Positions 19,137 through 29,063 of a stretch of 64,000 nt of DNA are shown piece after piece. The DNA lies in the NCBI RefSeq assembly GCF_001270265.1, contig NZ_LGAP01000006.1:124001-188000 (forward strand), in the 5' to 3' direction. The notes below the pieces were generated by a model. It ran no database searches. It had not been told where the DNA came from and saw only the letters and a program-made list of their open reading frames with translations. Within the stretch, counting starts at the first letter, position 1; each line of letters begins with the position of its first letter. This DNA comes from Ensifer adhaerens (GTDB lineage: Bacteria; Pseudomonadota; Alphaproteobacteria; Rhizobiales; Rhizobiaceae). A program made the position numbers and the translations under genes.

Positions 19137-20354
19137 ATGCGATCCAACGACTGCGCGCTTCCGGCCCCGCAGGAAGCGGCACCGCCCGTCGCCGCCACCG
19201 GGGCCAGGCTGCCGCTTTCGGCACTGCTGGCGCTTGCCACTGCCGGGTTCATCACCATCCTCACAGAGGCGCTGCCGGCCGGCCTGTTGCTGCAGATCAG
19301 CGCCGATCTCGGCGTCTCGCAATCCCTGGCCGGCCAGATGGTGACGATCTACGCGATCGGTTCACTCGTCGCTGCCATCCCGCTCGTGGCGCTGACGAGG
19401 ACCTGGCGCCGGCGGCCGCTGCTGATTGCGGCGATCTCAGGATTTGCCGTGGTCAATACGGTGACCGCGCTCTCAAACGACTATGCCGTGACGATGGCGG
19501 CGCGCCTTCTTGCCGGCGTTTTTGCCGGCCTCCTATGGGCGCTTGCAGCCGGTTATGCCAGCCGCATGGTGGCGCCACACCAGCAGGGACGGGCGATCGC
19601 CATCGCCATGCTCGGCGCGCCGGTGGCGCTCTCCATCGGCATTCCCGCAGGCACCCTGCTTGGAGCTATGACTGGCTGGCGTCTGACCTTCGGCCTCCTG
19701 AGCGTCATGACCGTCCTGCTTGTCGGCTGGGCCTTATGGGCGCTGCCTGACTTTCAGGGGCAGCGCGCCGAACGACGTCTGGCGCTCGCATCGGTGTTTC
19801 GATTGCCTGGGATCCGACCGGTTCTGTTCGTGATGTTTGCCGTCGTTTTCGCCCACAACATCCTCTACACCTACATCGTGCCGTTCCTGGAGCCATCGGG
19901 CTTGGGTGGGCGAGCGGACTGGATCCTGCTTGTTTTCGGCACCGCGTCGCTGGTCGTCATTCCTGTCATCGGGGCACTGGTCGACAGGCATCTACGCCTG
20001 CTGGTGCTGGCGAGCATGACGCTCTTTGCAGCAGCCTCGCTGCTGCTTGCCGTCTTCGGCGACCAGCCGGTGGCGGTCTATCTCGGTGTTGTCGCCTGGG
20101 GCCTCGCCTTCGGCGGCGCGCCGACGCTGTTTCAGACCGCTTCGGCAAAGGCCGCCGGCGCGGAAGCGGATGCAGCGCAGTCGATGATCGTCACGGCCTG
20201 GAATGCGGCGATGGCCGGCGGCGGTTTGGCTGGCGGTCTGCTGCTCGACAGCATCGGCGCGACGATCTTTCCGGCGGCCCTGCTGGGGATCCTGCTCCCG
20301 GCCCTGATCGTGGCCTGGGCTGGCCGGCATGGATTTCCGCCTCGCTCCCGCTGA
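19137..20354 (+). CDS. MFS transporter, DHA1/AraJ-type exporter
   Basis: A 405-residue protein with 12 predicted membrane helices. The first helix region LALATAGFITILTEALPAGLLLQIS matches the AraJ/CmlA/sugar-efflux group of the major facilitator superfamily. MVTIYAIGSLVAAIPLVALTRTW carries the loop 2-3 region. Substrates of this group are drugs or sugars; none can be named. It lies in the same direction as the ABM gene and may be co-expressed under the neighbouring LysR regulator. Confidence 0.88.
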   Translation: MRSNDCALPAPQEAAPPVAATGARLPLSALLALATAGFITILTEALPAGLLLQISADLGVSQSLAGQMVTIYAIGSLVAAIPLVALTRTWRRRPLLIAAISGFAVVNTVTALSNDYAVTMAARLLAGVFAGLLWALAAGYASRMVAPHQQGRAIAIAMLGAPVALSIGIPAGTLLGAMTGWRLTFGLLSVMTVLLVGWALWALPDFQGQRAERRLALASVFRLPGIRPVLFVMFAVVFAHNILYTYIVPFLEPSGLGGRADWILLVFGTASLVVIPVIGALVDRHLRLLVLASMTLFAAASLLLAVFGDQPVAVYLGVVAWGLAFGGAPTLFQTASAKAAGAEADAAQSMIVTAWNAAMAGGGLAGGLLLDSIGATIFPAALLGILLPALIVAWAGRHGFPPRSR

Positions 20355-20369
20355 CTATCTGCAGGCAAC

Positions 20370-20398
20370 AAAAAACCGGGGCCGTTGTCGACCCCGGT
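20370..20398 (-). terminator. Terminator of the glycerol operon
   Basis: A 7-bp stem ACCGGGG/CCCCGGT (20375-20381 with 20392-20398), followed on the minus strand by six T (20370-20375). It lies between the convergent MFS gene and glpV. Confidence 0.85.
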
Positions 20399-20456
20399 GC
20401 CGCATCTCCTGAAATGCAGCCGCCCGTTCGCACGGGCGGCCGTCGTCTTGGGCTTG

Positions 20457-22178
20457 TTACTTCTGCCAGCTCTTGACCAGTTCGTCGTAATTGACGGTCT
20501 GGGGCTTGTCCTTCTCGTTCTCGACCTTCAGCTGCGGAGCGAGGTTGCCGGCCTTGACTGCTTCGGCGTTCCAATAGGCGAGGTCATGCTCCTCGGCGAG
20601 CTTCGGACCGCTGTCGCCCTGGATGCCGGCGCGTTCCAGGCGCTGCAATACCTTTTCCTGTTCGCCGCAAAGCGAGTCCATGGCTTCCTGCGCGGTCTTC
20701 GCGCCGGAGGAGGCATCGCCGATCGCCTGCCACCAAAGCTGTGCGAGCTTCGGATAGTCAGGAACGTTCGTTCCGGTCGGCGACCACTGCAGGCGGGCCG
20801 GCGAACGGTAGAACTCGATCAGACCGCCGAGCTTCGGAGCACGGTCCGTGAAGCTCTTGTGGTCGAGCGTCGACTGGCGAATGAAGGTCAGGCCAACATG
20901 GCTCTTCTTCACGTCGACGGTCTTAGAGGTCACGAACTGCGCGTAGAGCCATGCGGCCTTGGCGCGGTCGTCCGGCGTGGATTTCAGCAGCGTCCAAGAG
21001 CCGGCGTCCTGATAACCGAGCTTCATGCCGTCCTTCCAGTAGACGCCGTGCGGGCTCGGAGCGAAACGCCACTTCGGCGTGCCGTCCGCGTTCACGACAG
21101 GCAGACCTTCCTTGACGAAGTCGGCGGTGAAGGCCGTGTAGGTGAACATCTGCTGGGCGACTTCGCCCTGCGAGGGAACCGGGCCGGATTCCGAGAAGGT
21201 CATGCCCTGGGCAGGCGCCGGCGCATAGGCCTTCATCCAGTCGAGATACTTCTGGATGGCGTAGACCGCGGCCGGGCCGTTGGTGTCGCCGCCGCGGGCA
21301 ACGCACGAGCCGATCGGGCGCGAGTTCTCGTCGACCTTGATGCCCCACTCGTCGACCGGCTTGCCGTTCGGGATGCCCTTGTCGCCGTTGCCGGCCATCG
21401 ACAGCCACGCGTCGGTGAAGCGCCAGCCGAGCGAGGGATCCTTCTTGCCGTAGTCCATGTGACCATAGACCTTCTTACCGTCGACCTCGCGACCGGTGAA
21501 GAACTCTGCGATGTCCTCATAGGCCGACCAGTTGACCGGAACGCCGAGGTCGTAGCCGTACTTCGCCTTGAAGTCCGCCTTGTTCTTTTCGTCGTTGAAC
21601 CAGTCGTAACGGAACCAATAGAGGTTGGCGAACTGCTGGTCGGGAAGCTGGTAGAGCTTACCATCAGGCGCGGTGGTGAAGGACTTGCCGATGAAGTCGT
21701 CGATATCGAGGTTGGGGTTGGTGACGTCCTTGCCTTCGTTGGCCATGAAGTCGGTCAGGCTGCGTGCCTGCTGGTAGCGCCAATGGGTGCCGATCAGGTC
21801 CGAGTCGTTGATGTAGGCGTCATAGACGTTTTCGCCCGACTGCATCTGCGTCTGCAGCTTTTCGACGACGTCGCCTTCGCCGATCAGGTCGTGGGTGATC
21901 TTGATGCCGGTGATGTCGGTGAAGGCCTTGGCCAGCGTCTTCGATTCGTATTCATGGGTGGTGATCGTTTCCGAAACGACCTTGATGTCCATGCCGGCAA
22001 AGGGCTTTGCCGCATCGACGAACCACTGCATTTCCGCTTCCTGAGCGGCGCGGTCGAGCGCGGACATATCGCCGATTTCGCTGTCGAGGAACTGTTTTGC
22101 CTCGTCCATGCCGGCAAAGGCCGAGCCGGTAAAGGCCAGCAGCATAGCTGCCGTCGTTGTCAAAAGGTGCCGTCGCAT
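20457..22178 (-). CDS. glpV: Glycerol ABC transporter substrate-binding protein GlpV
   Basis: A 573-residue extracellular solute-binding protein, larger than most, with a signal peptide at residues 1-22 (basic MRRH, hydrophobic core, GSAFAG). Recognisable stretches are KFADITGIK-like TDITGIKITHDLIGEGDVVEK, LPDQQFANLYWFRYDWF and WRFTDAWLSMAGNGDKG. It matches the position and size of GlpV in the R. leguminosarum glycerol operon. It is the last gene of the operon. The 74-nt gap to glpU contains a 6-bp hairpin (22219-22240) that may protect or separate mRNA segments. Confidence 0.88.
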   Translation of the reverse strand: MRRHLLTTTAAMLLAFTGSAFAGMDEAKQFLDSEIGDMSALDRAAQEAEMQWFVDAAKPFAGMDIKVVSETITTHEYESKTLAKAFTDITGIKITHDLIGEGDVVEKLQTQMQSGENVYDAYINDSDLIGTHWRYQQARSLTDFMANEGKDVTNPNLDIDDFIGKSFTTAPDGKLYQLPDQQFANLYWFRYDWFNDEKNKADFKAKYGYDLGVPVNWSAYEDIAEFFTGREVDGKKVYGHMDYGKKDPSLGWRFTDAWLSMAGNGDKGIPNGKPVDEWGIKVDENSRPIGSCVARGGDTNGPAAVYAIQKYLDWMKAYAPAPAQGMTFSESGPVPSQGEVAQQMFTYTAFTADFVKEGLPVVNADGTPKWRFAPSPHGVYWKDGMKLGYQDAGSWTLLKSTPDDRAKAAWLYAQFVTSKTVDVKKSHVGLTFIRQSTLDHKSFTDRAPKLGGLIEFYRSPARLQWSPTGTNVPDYPKLAQLWWQAIGDASSGAKTAQEAMDSLCGEQEKVLQRLERAGIQGDSGPKLAEEHDLAYWNAEAVKAGNLAPQLKVENEKDKPQTVNYDELVKSWQK

Positions 22179-22252
22179 AATTTCCTCCCTTTGGGTTTTG
22201 CGATTGCATTGCAGTTTCGAGGGACCCTTCCCGATCCCTCAGTCCGTTCACT

Positions 22253-22534
22253 TCACACGTAGCGGAAGACGCCGACGGCATAGACCACCGAGAGGGCGAG
22301 GGCCCACCAGAGGTTCGGTCCGCCGAGGCCGAGCCACGCGAGGTGAATGAAGGCGCTGCCGAGCAGCGATACGAAAAGCCTGTCACCACGCGTCGTCTCG
22401 AAGCGCAGGATACCGACGCGCGGGTTGCCGCCCGGCGAGGCATACTCCCAGACGGCCATGCCGACGAGCAGCAGGGCGATGGTGATGAAGAACAGCGCCG
22501 TCGGCAGCGTCCATGCCATCCATGAGAAATTCAT
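22253..22534 (-). CDS. glpU: Small membrane protein of the glycerol operon (DUF2160-like, GlpU)
   Basis: A 93-residue protein with about three membrane helices (WTLPTALFFITIALLLVGMAVWEY; LFVSLLGSAFIHLAWLGL; WWALALSVVYAVGVFRYV) separated by a short polar loop containing GILRFETTRGDR. Small proteins of this type occur between the permease and binding-protein genes of this transporter family. The role is unknown; a third membrane component or an assembly factor is possible. The gap to glpQ is only 12 nt. Confidence 0.85.
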   Translation of the reverse strand: MNFSWMAWTLPTALFFITIALLLVGMAVWEYASPGGNPRVGILRFETTRGDRLFVSLLGSAFIHLAWLGLGGPNLWWALALSVVYAVGVFRYV

Positions 22535-22546
22535 GACGAAGCTCCT

Positions 22547-23371
22547 TTAGACGCGGCCCAGGGCAAAGCCCTTGGCGATGTAGTTGCGCACGAAATAGAT
22601 CACGAGTGCGCCGGGGATGATGGTGAGCACGCCGGCCGCGGCCAGTACGCCCCAGTCGAGGCCGGAGGCGGAGACGGTGCGGGTCATGATCGCGGCGATC
22701 GGCTTGGCGGCCGTGGTCGTCAGCGTGCGGGCAAGCAGCAGTTCGACCCAGGAGAACATGAAGCAGAAGAAGGCGGCGACGCCGATGCCCGAAGCGATCA
22801 GCGGCGTGAAGATCTTCACGAAGAACCGCGGGAACGAGTAGCCGTCGATATAGGCGGTCTCGTCGATCTCCTTCGGCACGCCCGACATGAAGCCTTCAAG
22901 GATCCAGACCGCCAGCGGCACGTTGAACAGGCAGTGGGCGAGCGCCACGGCGATGTGCGTATCGATCAGGCCGAAGGCCGAATAGAGCTGGAAGAACGGC
23001 AGGGCGAAAACGGCCGGCGGCGCCATGCGGTTGGTGAGCAGCCAGAAGAACAGATGCTTGTCGCCGAGGAAGCGGTAGCGCGAGAAGGCATAGGCTGCCG
23101 GCAGCGCTGCCGCGACCGAGATCACCGTGTTCATCACGACGTAGATGATCGAGTTGATGTAGCCCTTGTACCAGGACGGGTCGGTGAAGATCACCATGTA
23201 GTTGCGCAGCGTCGGATTTTGCGGCCAGAGCGAGAACGTGCTGAGGATCTCGCTCGTTTCCTTGAAGCTCATGTTGACGAGCCAGTAGATCGGCAGCAAC
23301 AGGAAGACGATGTAGATCGTCGGAACCAACCAGGACAGGCGTTGCGAAAGTGGTGTCTTTGTCGTGTGCAT
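22547..23371 (-). CDS. glpQ: Glycerol ABC transporter permease GlpQ
   Basis: A 274-residue MalG-type permease with six predicted helices. The EAA loop, where the ATPase docks, is read as EIDETAYIDGYSFPRFFVKI. The N-terminus MHTTKTPLSQRLSWLVPTIYIVFLLLPIYWLVNM is typical of carbohydrate-type permeases, split here by TM1. It pairs with GlpP. The operon is continuous on both sides (21 nt from glpP, 12 nt to glpU). Confidence 0.9.
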   Translation of the reverse strand: MHTTKTPLSQRLSWLVPTIYIVFLLLPIYWLVNMSFKETSEILSTFSLWPQNPTLRNYMVIFTDPSWYKGYINSIIYVVMNTVISVAAALPAAYAFSRYRFLGDKHLFFWLLTNRMAPPAVFALPFFQLYSAFGLIDTHIAVALAHCLFNVPLAVWILEGFMSGVPKEIDETAYIDGYSFPRFFVKIFTPLIASGIGVAAFFCFMFSWVELLLARTLTTTAAKPIAAIMTRTVSASGLDWGVLAAAGVLTIIPGALVIYFVRNYIAKGFALGRV

Positions 23372-23392
23372 TTGTTTCTCCTCCCTCCTGGT

Positions 23393-24259
23393 TCAGCTCT
23401 GCGCGTCGCTCGTGGTCATCACGGTGTAGAAGATCCACGAGAGCAGCAGGATGATGAGGAAGTAGATGATCGATAGGGCTGCCGCCGGACCGAGGTCGAA
23501 CTGGCCGATGGCCATCTTGACGAGGTCGATCGACAGGAAGGTGGTCGAGTTGCCGGGGCCGCCGCCGGTGACGACGAAGGGCTCGGTGTAGATCATGAAA
23601 CTGTCCATGAAGCGCAGCAGGAAGGCGATCAGAAGCACGCGCTTCATCTTCGGCAGCTGGATGTAGCGGAAGACGGACCAGCGCGATGCGCCGTCGATCT
23701 TGGCGGCCTGATAGTAGGCGTCGGGGATCGAGACGAGGCCGGCATAGCACAAGAGCACGACGAGGCTCGTCCAGTGCCAGACGTCCATCACGATCAGCGT
23801 CACCCAGGCATCGATCGGGTTCTGCACGTAGTTGTAATTGACGCCGAGCATTTCGAGCGTATGGCCGAGCAGACCGATGTCGACGCGGCCGAAGACCTGC
23901 CAGATGGTGCCGACGACGTTCCACGGGATCAGCAGTGGCAGCGCCATCAGGACGAGGCAGACCGGCACGCCGAGGCCCTTCTTGGGCATGTTGAGCGCAA
24001 TGATGATGCCGAGCGGGATTTCGATGGCGAGAATGATCGCCGAGAAGATCAGGTTGCGGGTGAGCGCGTCCCAGAACCGGTCGGAGGTCAGCACGTCGAC
24101 ATACCAGTCGGTGCCGGCCCAGAAAAACTCGTTGTTGCCGAACGTGTCCTGAACCGAATAGTTGACCACCGTCATCAGCGGGATCACCGCCGAGAAGGCG
24201 ACGAGCACCAGCACCGGCAGAACCATGAACCAGGCTTTGTTGTTCCAGGTCTTTTCCAT
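23393..24259 (-). CDS. glpP: Glycerol ABC transporter permease GlpP
   Basis: A 288-residue MalF-type permease with six predicted helices. TM1 is near residues 10-30 (AWFMVLPVLVLVAFSAVIPL), and the EAA loop is read as IPDAYYQAAKIDGASRWSVF. It forms the heterodimeric channel with GlpQ. It begins 2 nt after the glpT stop, which indicates translational coupling. Confidence 0.9.
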   Translation of the reverse strand: MEKTWNNKAWFMVLPVLVLVAFSAVIPLMTVVNYSVQDTFGNNEFFWAGTDWYVDVLTSDRFWDALTRNLIFSAIILAIEIPLGIIIALNMPKKGLGVPVCLVLMALPLLIPWNVVGTIWQVFGRVDIGLLGHTLEMLGVNYNYVQNPIDAWVTLIVMDVWHWTSLVVLLCYAGLVSIPDAYYQAAKIDGASRWSVFRYIQLPKMKRVLLIAFLLRFMDSFMIYTEPFVVTGGGPGNSTTFLSIDLVKMAIGQFDLGPAAALSIIYFLIILLLSWIFYTVMTTSDAQS

Positions 24260-24261
24260 GA

Positions 24262-25332
<1,071 letters not shown>

Positions 25333-25354
25333 TTCGTTTCCTCCCAGCGCCCCC

Positions 25355-26425
25355 TCAGGCCGTTTCGCCGATCGCGCGCCCATCCGGCCCGAAGGCCATC
25401 AGGTGGCGGATATCGACGAAGACCTCGAGGGTCGCGTCCGGTTCGATGTCGTGAATGCCCGGCGCCAGCATGACCCAGCGCGCATCGGAAAAGCCGACGT
25501 GGATGAAGCTTTCGGAACCTGCGATTTCCGAGATTGCCGTCTTTACCGTCAGCGCCGTCGCGCCGTCGAAGGGACGATCGAACGACAGATGATGCGGCTG
25601 GAAGGCGACCGTGCAGGGGCCGTCCGCCAACGCCGAGAGGTGAGCGGGGACCGAAAGCACGTGCTTGCCGTCGAGCGTGAAGATCGAGCCAGATTTGACG
25701 AGCTCGATCGTGTTCAGCGGCGGATCGGCGAAGGTGCGTGCCGTCACCAGGTCCACCGGGCGCCGATAGACGTCGATGGTCTTGCCGAACTGGGTGATGC
25801 GACCCTGGCTGAGCGCAGCCGTGTTGCCGCCGAGAAGCAGCGCTTCGGAAGGTTCGGTGGTCGCATAGACGAAGATCGCGCCGGAGGCGGAAAAGATCTT
25901 CGGCAGTTCCTCGCGCAGCTCTTCGCGCAGCTTGTAGTCGAGGTTGGCCAGCGGCTCGTCGAGCAGCACGAGGTCGGCATTCTTGACGATGGCGCGCGCA
26001 AGCGCGGTGCGCTGCTGCTGTCCACCGGAAAGGCTGAGCGGCGTGCGGTCCAGATAGGGCGTGAGCTTCAGCAGTTCGGCGGCCTTGCGCACTTCGCGGT
26101 CGATCGTGGCTGCGTCCGAACCCTTGATGCGCATCGGCGAGGCGATGTTGTCGTAGACGGTCATCGACGGGTAGTTGATGAACTGCTGGTAGACCATGGC
26201 CACGGAGCGCTTCTGCACCGGCAGGCCGGTGACGTCGGTACCGTCGAAGATCAGCGAACCGGAGGCAGGCTTATCGAGGCCGGCCATCAGCCGCATCAGC
26301 GACGTCTTGCCCGAGAGGGTCGGGCCGAGCAGCACATTGAGCGACCCCCTCTGCAGCACAAGATCGGTCGGGTGGATATGCGTCTCCCCACCCACGACCT
26401 TGGATATCTTCTTCATTTCAAGCAT
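25355..26425 (-). CDS. glpS: Glycerol ABC transporter ATP-binding protein GlpS
   Basis: A 356-residue MalK-type ATPase paralogous to GlpT. Walker A reads GPTLSGKTS rather than the usual GPSGSGKST. The signature is LSGGQQQRTALARA, Walker B VLLDEPLANLDY. The position where the catalytic His is expected reads YATTEPSEALLL, with Thr in place of His (normally VTHDQ). GlpS has an intact LSGGQ but an altered H-loop; GlpT has the reverse. This complementary pattern fits an asymmetric two-ATPase motor. It lies 51 nt after glpD. Confidence 0.9.
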   Translation of the reverse strand: MLEMKKISKVVGGETHIHPTDLVLQRGSLNVLLGPTLSGKTSLMRLMAGLDKPASGSLIFDGTDVTGLPVQKRSVAMVYQQFINYPSMTVYDNIASPMRIKGSDAATIDREVRKAAELLKLTPYLDRTPLSLSGGQQQRTALARAIVKNADLVLLDEPLANLDYKLREELREELPKIFSASGAIFVYATTEPSEALLLGGNTAALSQGRITQFGKTIDVYRRPVDLVTARTFADPPLNTIELVKSGSIFTLDGKHVLSVPAHLSALADGPCTVAFQPHHLSFDRPFDGATALTVKTAISEIAGSESFIHVGFSDARWVMLAPGIHDIEPDATLEVFVDIRHLMAFGPDGRAIGETA

Positions 26426-26476
26426 TGAATTCTCCGGTGTTCCACCCAGCCATCGGCATTCCAGTATGCGAGGTCC

Positions 26477-27994
26477 TCAGGCGGCTGCGTTCGCCGCGCC
26501 CTGCATGTATTCCTCCAGCGCCGTCGCCTCGCCGGGCGTCAGCTTCAATCCCAGTTTGGTGCGCCGCCACAGCACGTCCTCGGCGTGCCGGGCCCATTCC
26601 TCAGCGATCAGCCACTTCACTTCCGCTTCATAGAGGTCGGCGCCGAAACGGCGGCCAAGGGCTGCTTCATTCGATGCCGATCCAAGCAGCGCGGAAGCGC
26701 GCGTGCCATAGAGGCGTACCAGTCGGCGCACATGGCCGGCGGCAAGGAAGGGGTAATTCTTGTGAAGCCTGGCGACTTCGTCGGCATAGCCCTTGGCCGG
26801 AAAGTCCCCGCCCGGCAGGCTCGAGCCGGCAGTCCACTTCGCGCCCTTGACGCCGATGGCCTCGCCGATCTTTTCGAGCGCAGATTCGCTCAGGCGACGA
26901 TAGGTCGTCAGCTTGCCGCCAAAGACGTTCAGCAGCGGTGCCGCCGTCCTGTCGCCTTCGACGCGAAGAACGTAGTCGCGGGTCGCTTCCTGCGCCTTGC
27001 TGGCGCCATCGTCGAATAGCGGCCGAACGGCGGAATAGGTCCAGACGATGTCGTCCTTCCCCACCGGTTCGAGGAAATACTCGCTCGCCGCCTTGCAGAG
27101 ATAATCGACTTCGGTGTCGCTGATGCGGACTTCGGCCGGGCTGCCGGTATAATCGCGATCGGTGGTGCCGATCAGCGTGAAATCGTCCTCGTAGGGGATG
27201 GCAAACATGATCCGGCCGTCCGGATTCTGGAAAAAGTAGGCGCGGGGATCGTTGAACTTCTTGCGCACGACGATGTGGCTGCCCTGGACCAGGCGAACGT
27301 TGTGCACGTCGTTCTTGCCGAGCGCGCCTGCGAGCACCGCATCGACCCAGGGGCCTGCGGCATTGATCAGCATGCGCGCCCTGATCTGCCGGCGCTCGCC
27401 GGTGGCGGCGTTTTCTGTTTCGATCGCCCAGTTGCCGTTGTCGCGCTTGGCCGAGATGACGCGGGTGCGTGCCATGATCCTGGCGCCGCGATCGGCGGCA
27501 TCGCGGGCATTGAGCACGACCAGCCGGGCGTCGTTGACCCAACCGTCGGAATATTCGAAAGCCTTGGTGAACAGCCGCTTCAGCGGCGTTCCGGCCGGGT
27601 CGCGCGTCATGTCGAGCGTGGCCGTCGCCGGCAGCAGCTTGCGGCCGCCGATATGGTCGTAGAGGAACAGGCCGAGGCGGATGAGCCAGGCCGGGCGGGG
27701 CCCACCCTTATGATACGGGAGTACGAAGCGCATCGGCCAGATCACGTGCGGGGCCATCGCCCACAGCACTTCGCGCTCCATCAGCGCTTCGCGCACCAGG
27801 CGGAACTCGTAATGTTCGAGATAACGCAGGCCGCCGTGAATGAGTTTGGTCGAGCCGGAAGACGTGCCGGAAGCAAAGTCGTTCATTTCCGCAAGGGCGA
27901 CGGAGTATCCGCGGCCGGCTGCATCACGCGCGATGCCGCATCCGTTGATGCCGCCGCCGATAACGAAGACGTCGAAGATTGCCTGCTCTGTCAC
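26477..27994 (-). CDS. glpD: Glycerol-3-phosphate dehydrogenase
   Basis: A 505-residue membrane-associated FAD enzyme oxidising glycerol-3-phosphate to dihydroxyacetone phosphate and passing electrons to quinone. The FAD-binding motif FVIGGGINGCGIARDAAGRG is at the N-terminus, followed by SSGSTKLIHGGLRYLE and the C-terminal DAO domain. Start chosen at GTG 27994, which has GGAGGGG about 8 nt upstream; the ATG at 28027 would add a non-conserved MCIAKCGGETA. It lies between glpR and the ABC genes, so glycerol uptake and oxidation are made from one operon. No glpK is seen in this window. Confidence 0.95.
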   Translation of the reverse strand: MTEQAIFDVFVIGGGINGCGIARDAAGRGYSVALAEMNDFASGTSSGSTKLIHGGLRYLEHYEFRLVREALMEREVLWAMAPHVIWPMRFVLPYHKGGPRPAWLIRLGLFLYDHIGGRKLLPATATLDMTRDPAGTPLKRLFTKAFEYSDGWVNDARLVVLNARDAADRGARIMARTRVISAKRDNGNWAIETENAATGERRQIRARMLINAAGPWVDAVLAGALGKNDVHNVRLVQGSHIVVRKKFNDPRAYFFQNPDGRIMFAIPYEDDFTLIGTTDRDYTGSPAEVRISDTEVDYLCKAASEYFLEPVGKDDIVWTYSAVRPLFDDGASKAQEATRDYVLRVEGDRTAAPLLNVFGGKLTTYRRLSESALEKIGEAIGVKGAKWTAGSSLPGGDFPAKGYADEVARLHKNYPFLAAGHVRRLVRLYGTRASALLGSASNEAALGRRFGADLYEAEVKWLIAEEWARHAEDVLWRRTKLGLKLTPGEATALEEYMQGAANAAA

Positions 27995-28042
27995 TGCTGT
28001 TTCCCCTCCACATTTCGCAATGCACAAATTGGTGCGATCGCG

Positions 28043-28067
28043 AAAGCGAAATCAGTTAAAGCGAAAA
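28043..28067 (-). promoter_or_regulatory. Direct repeats between glpR and glpD, possible GlpR site
   Basis: AAAGCGAAA occurs at 28043-28051 and AAAGCGAAAA at 28058-28067, 15 nt apart. These resemble the AAAACGAAA half-site of the inverted repeat upstream of glpR. They lie in the 130-nt spacer between glpR and glpD and could allow a second GlpR-controlled promoter. Confidence 0.4.
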
Positions 28068-28124
28068 CAGATCGAATGTCAAACGAATGTTGTTCGAATC
28101 TCAGAACAGTCTAAAAAGCCGCCT

Positions 28125-28889
28125 TCAAGCCTCGGTTTCGATCAGCCGAACATCCTGCTCGGCGCAGATTTTCCGTACGTTATCAATGAGACAGCGATCG
28201 GTGATGAAGGTCTGAACCTGGGAGATATGGCCGATGCGAACCGGCGCCGTTCTTTCGAATTTGGTCGAGTCGGAAACGAGGATGACATGGCGGGCATTGG
28301 CGATGATCGCCTGGGCGACTTTCACTTCGCGAAAATCGAAATCGAGCAATGCTCCGTCATGGTCGATTGCCGAGGCGCCGATGACCGCGAAGTCCACCTT
28401 GAACTGCTTGATGAAGTCGACCGCCGCCTCACCGACAATGCCGCCGTCGGAGCCGCGAACGACGCCGCCGGTGATGACCACCTCGATCGAGGGGAAGACG
28501 CGCAAGTGGTTGGCGACGTTGATATTGTTGGTGATGACCATCAATTCCTTGTGGTCGAGGAGTGCTTCGCCGACGGCCTCCGTCGTGGTGCCGATGTTGA
28601 TGAACAGTGAGGCGTTGTCGGGGATGAGGGCGGCGGCGGCCCTGCCGATCGCCTGCTTCTCCGGTGCGGCGATCTGCCGGCGGGCATCGTATTTGACGTT
28701 TTCCTTGCCGCTCGGGAAGATCGCGCCGCCGTGAATCCGGTTCAGGATCTTGGCGTCGCAGAGGTCGTTCAGATCCTTGCGGATGGTTTGCGGCGTCACC
28801 GAAAAGCGCTGCGCCAGTTCCTCGACGAGCACGCGTCCTTCGTTCTTCGCCAGTTCCAGGATCTCCGCCTGTCGCCCCGTCAGATACAT
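28125..28889 (-). CDS. glpR: DeoR-family glycerol operon repressor GlpR
   Basis: A 254-residue repressor. The N-terminal DeoR HTH is visible (RQAEILELAKNEGRVLVEELAQRF, TPQTIRKDLNDLCDAK, IHGGAIFPSG), and the C-terminal sugar-isomerase-like sensor domain follows (IPDNASLFINIGTTTEAVGEAL, VITGGVVRGSDGGIVG, DFAVIGASAIDHDGALLDFD). The ligand is presumably glycerol-3-phosphate. It is the first gene of the minus-strand operon, 130 nt ahead of glpD. Confidence 0.9.
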   Translation of the reverse strand: MYLTGRQAEILELAKNEGRVLVEELAQRFSVTPQTIRKDLNDLCDAKILNRIHGGAIFPSGKENVKYDARRQIAAPEKQAIGRAAAALIPDNASLFINIGTTTEAVGEALLDHKELMVITNNINVANHLRVFPSIEVVITGGVVRGSDGGIVGEAAVDFIKQFKVDFAVIGASAIDHDGALLDFDFREVKVAQAIIANARHVILVSDSTKFERTAPVRIGHISQVQTFITDRCLIDNVRKICAEQDVRLIETEA

Positions 28890-28905
28890 TCCGAAACCTC
28901 CCCGT

Positions 28906-28938
28906 TTTCGTTTTTTTTCATAATATGCAAAAACGAAA
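28906..28938. promoter_or_regulatory. Candidate GlpR operator upstream of glpR
   Basis: Perfect 10-bp inverted repeats TTTCGTTTTT (28906-28915) and AAAAACGAAA (28929-28938) separated by 13 nt, 17 nt upstream of the glpR start. DeoR-family repressors commonly bind TTTCG/CGAAA-type half-sites. It also lies in the shared spacer with the divergent SDR gene. Confidence 0.6.
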
Positions 28939-29063
28939 GCTGTGCAATTTCAGAAATCGGCGTTTGTCGCGAATTTGCTTTCGTCGTCGGCTATGTCGAT
29001 TGCGCACGTTGCAATCGCCCCGGCGATAGGCGACTTTGACAACTACGGGAAGAGGGAAAAGAC

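Noticed and set aside
20385-22262. A 625-codon plus-strand frame opposite glpV
   Set aside because: Shadow frame; glpV has signal peptide, family motifs and operon context.
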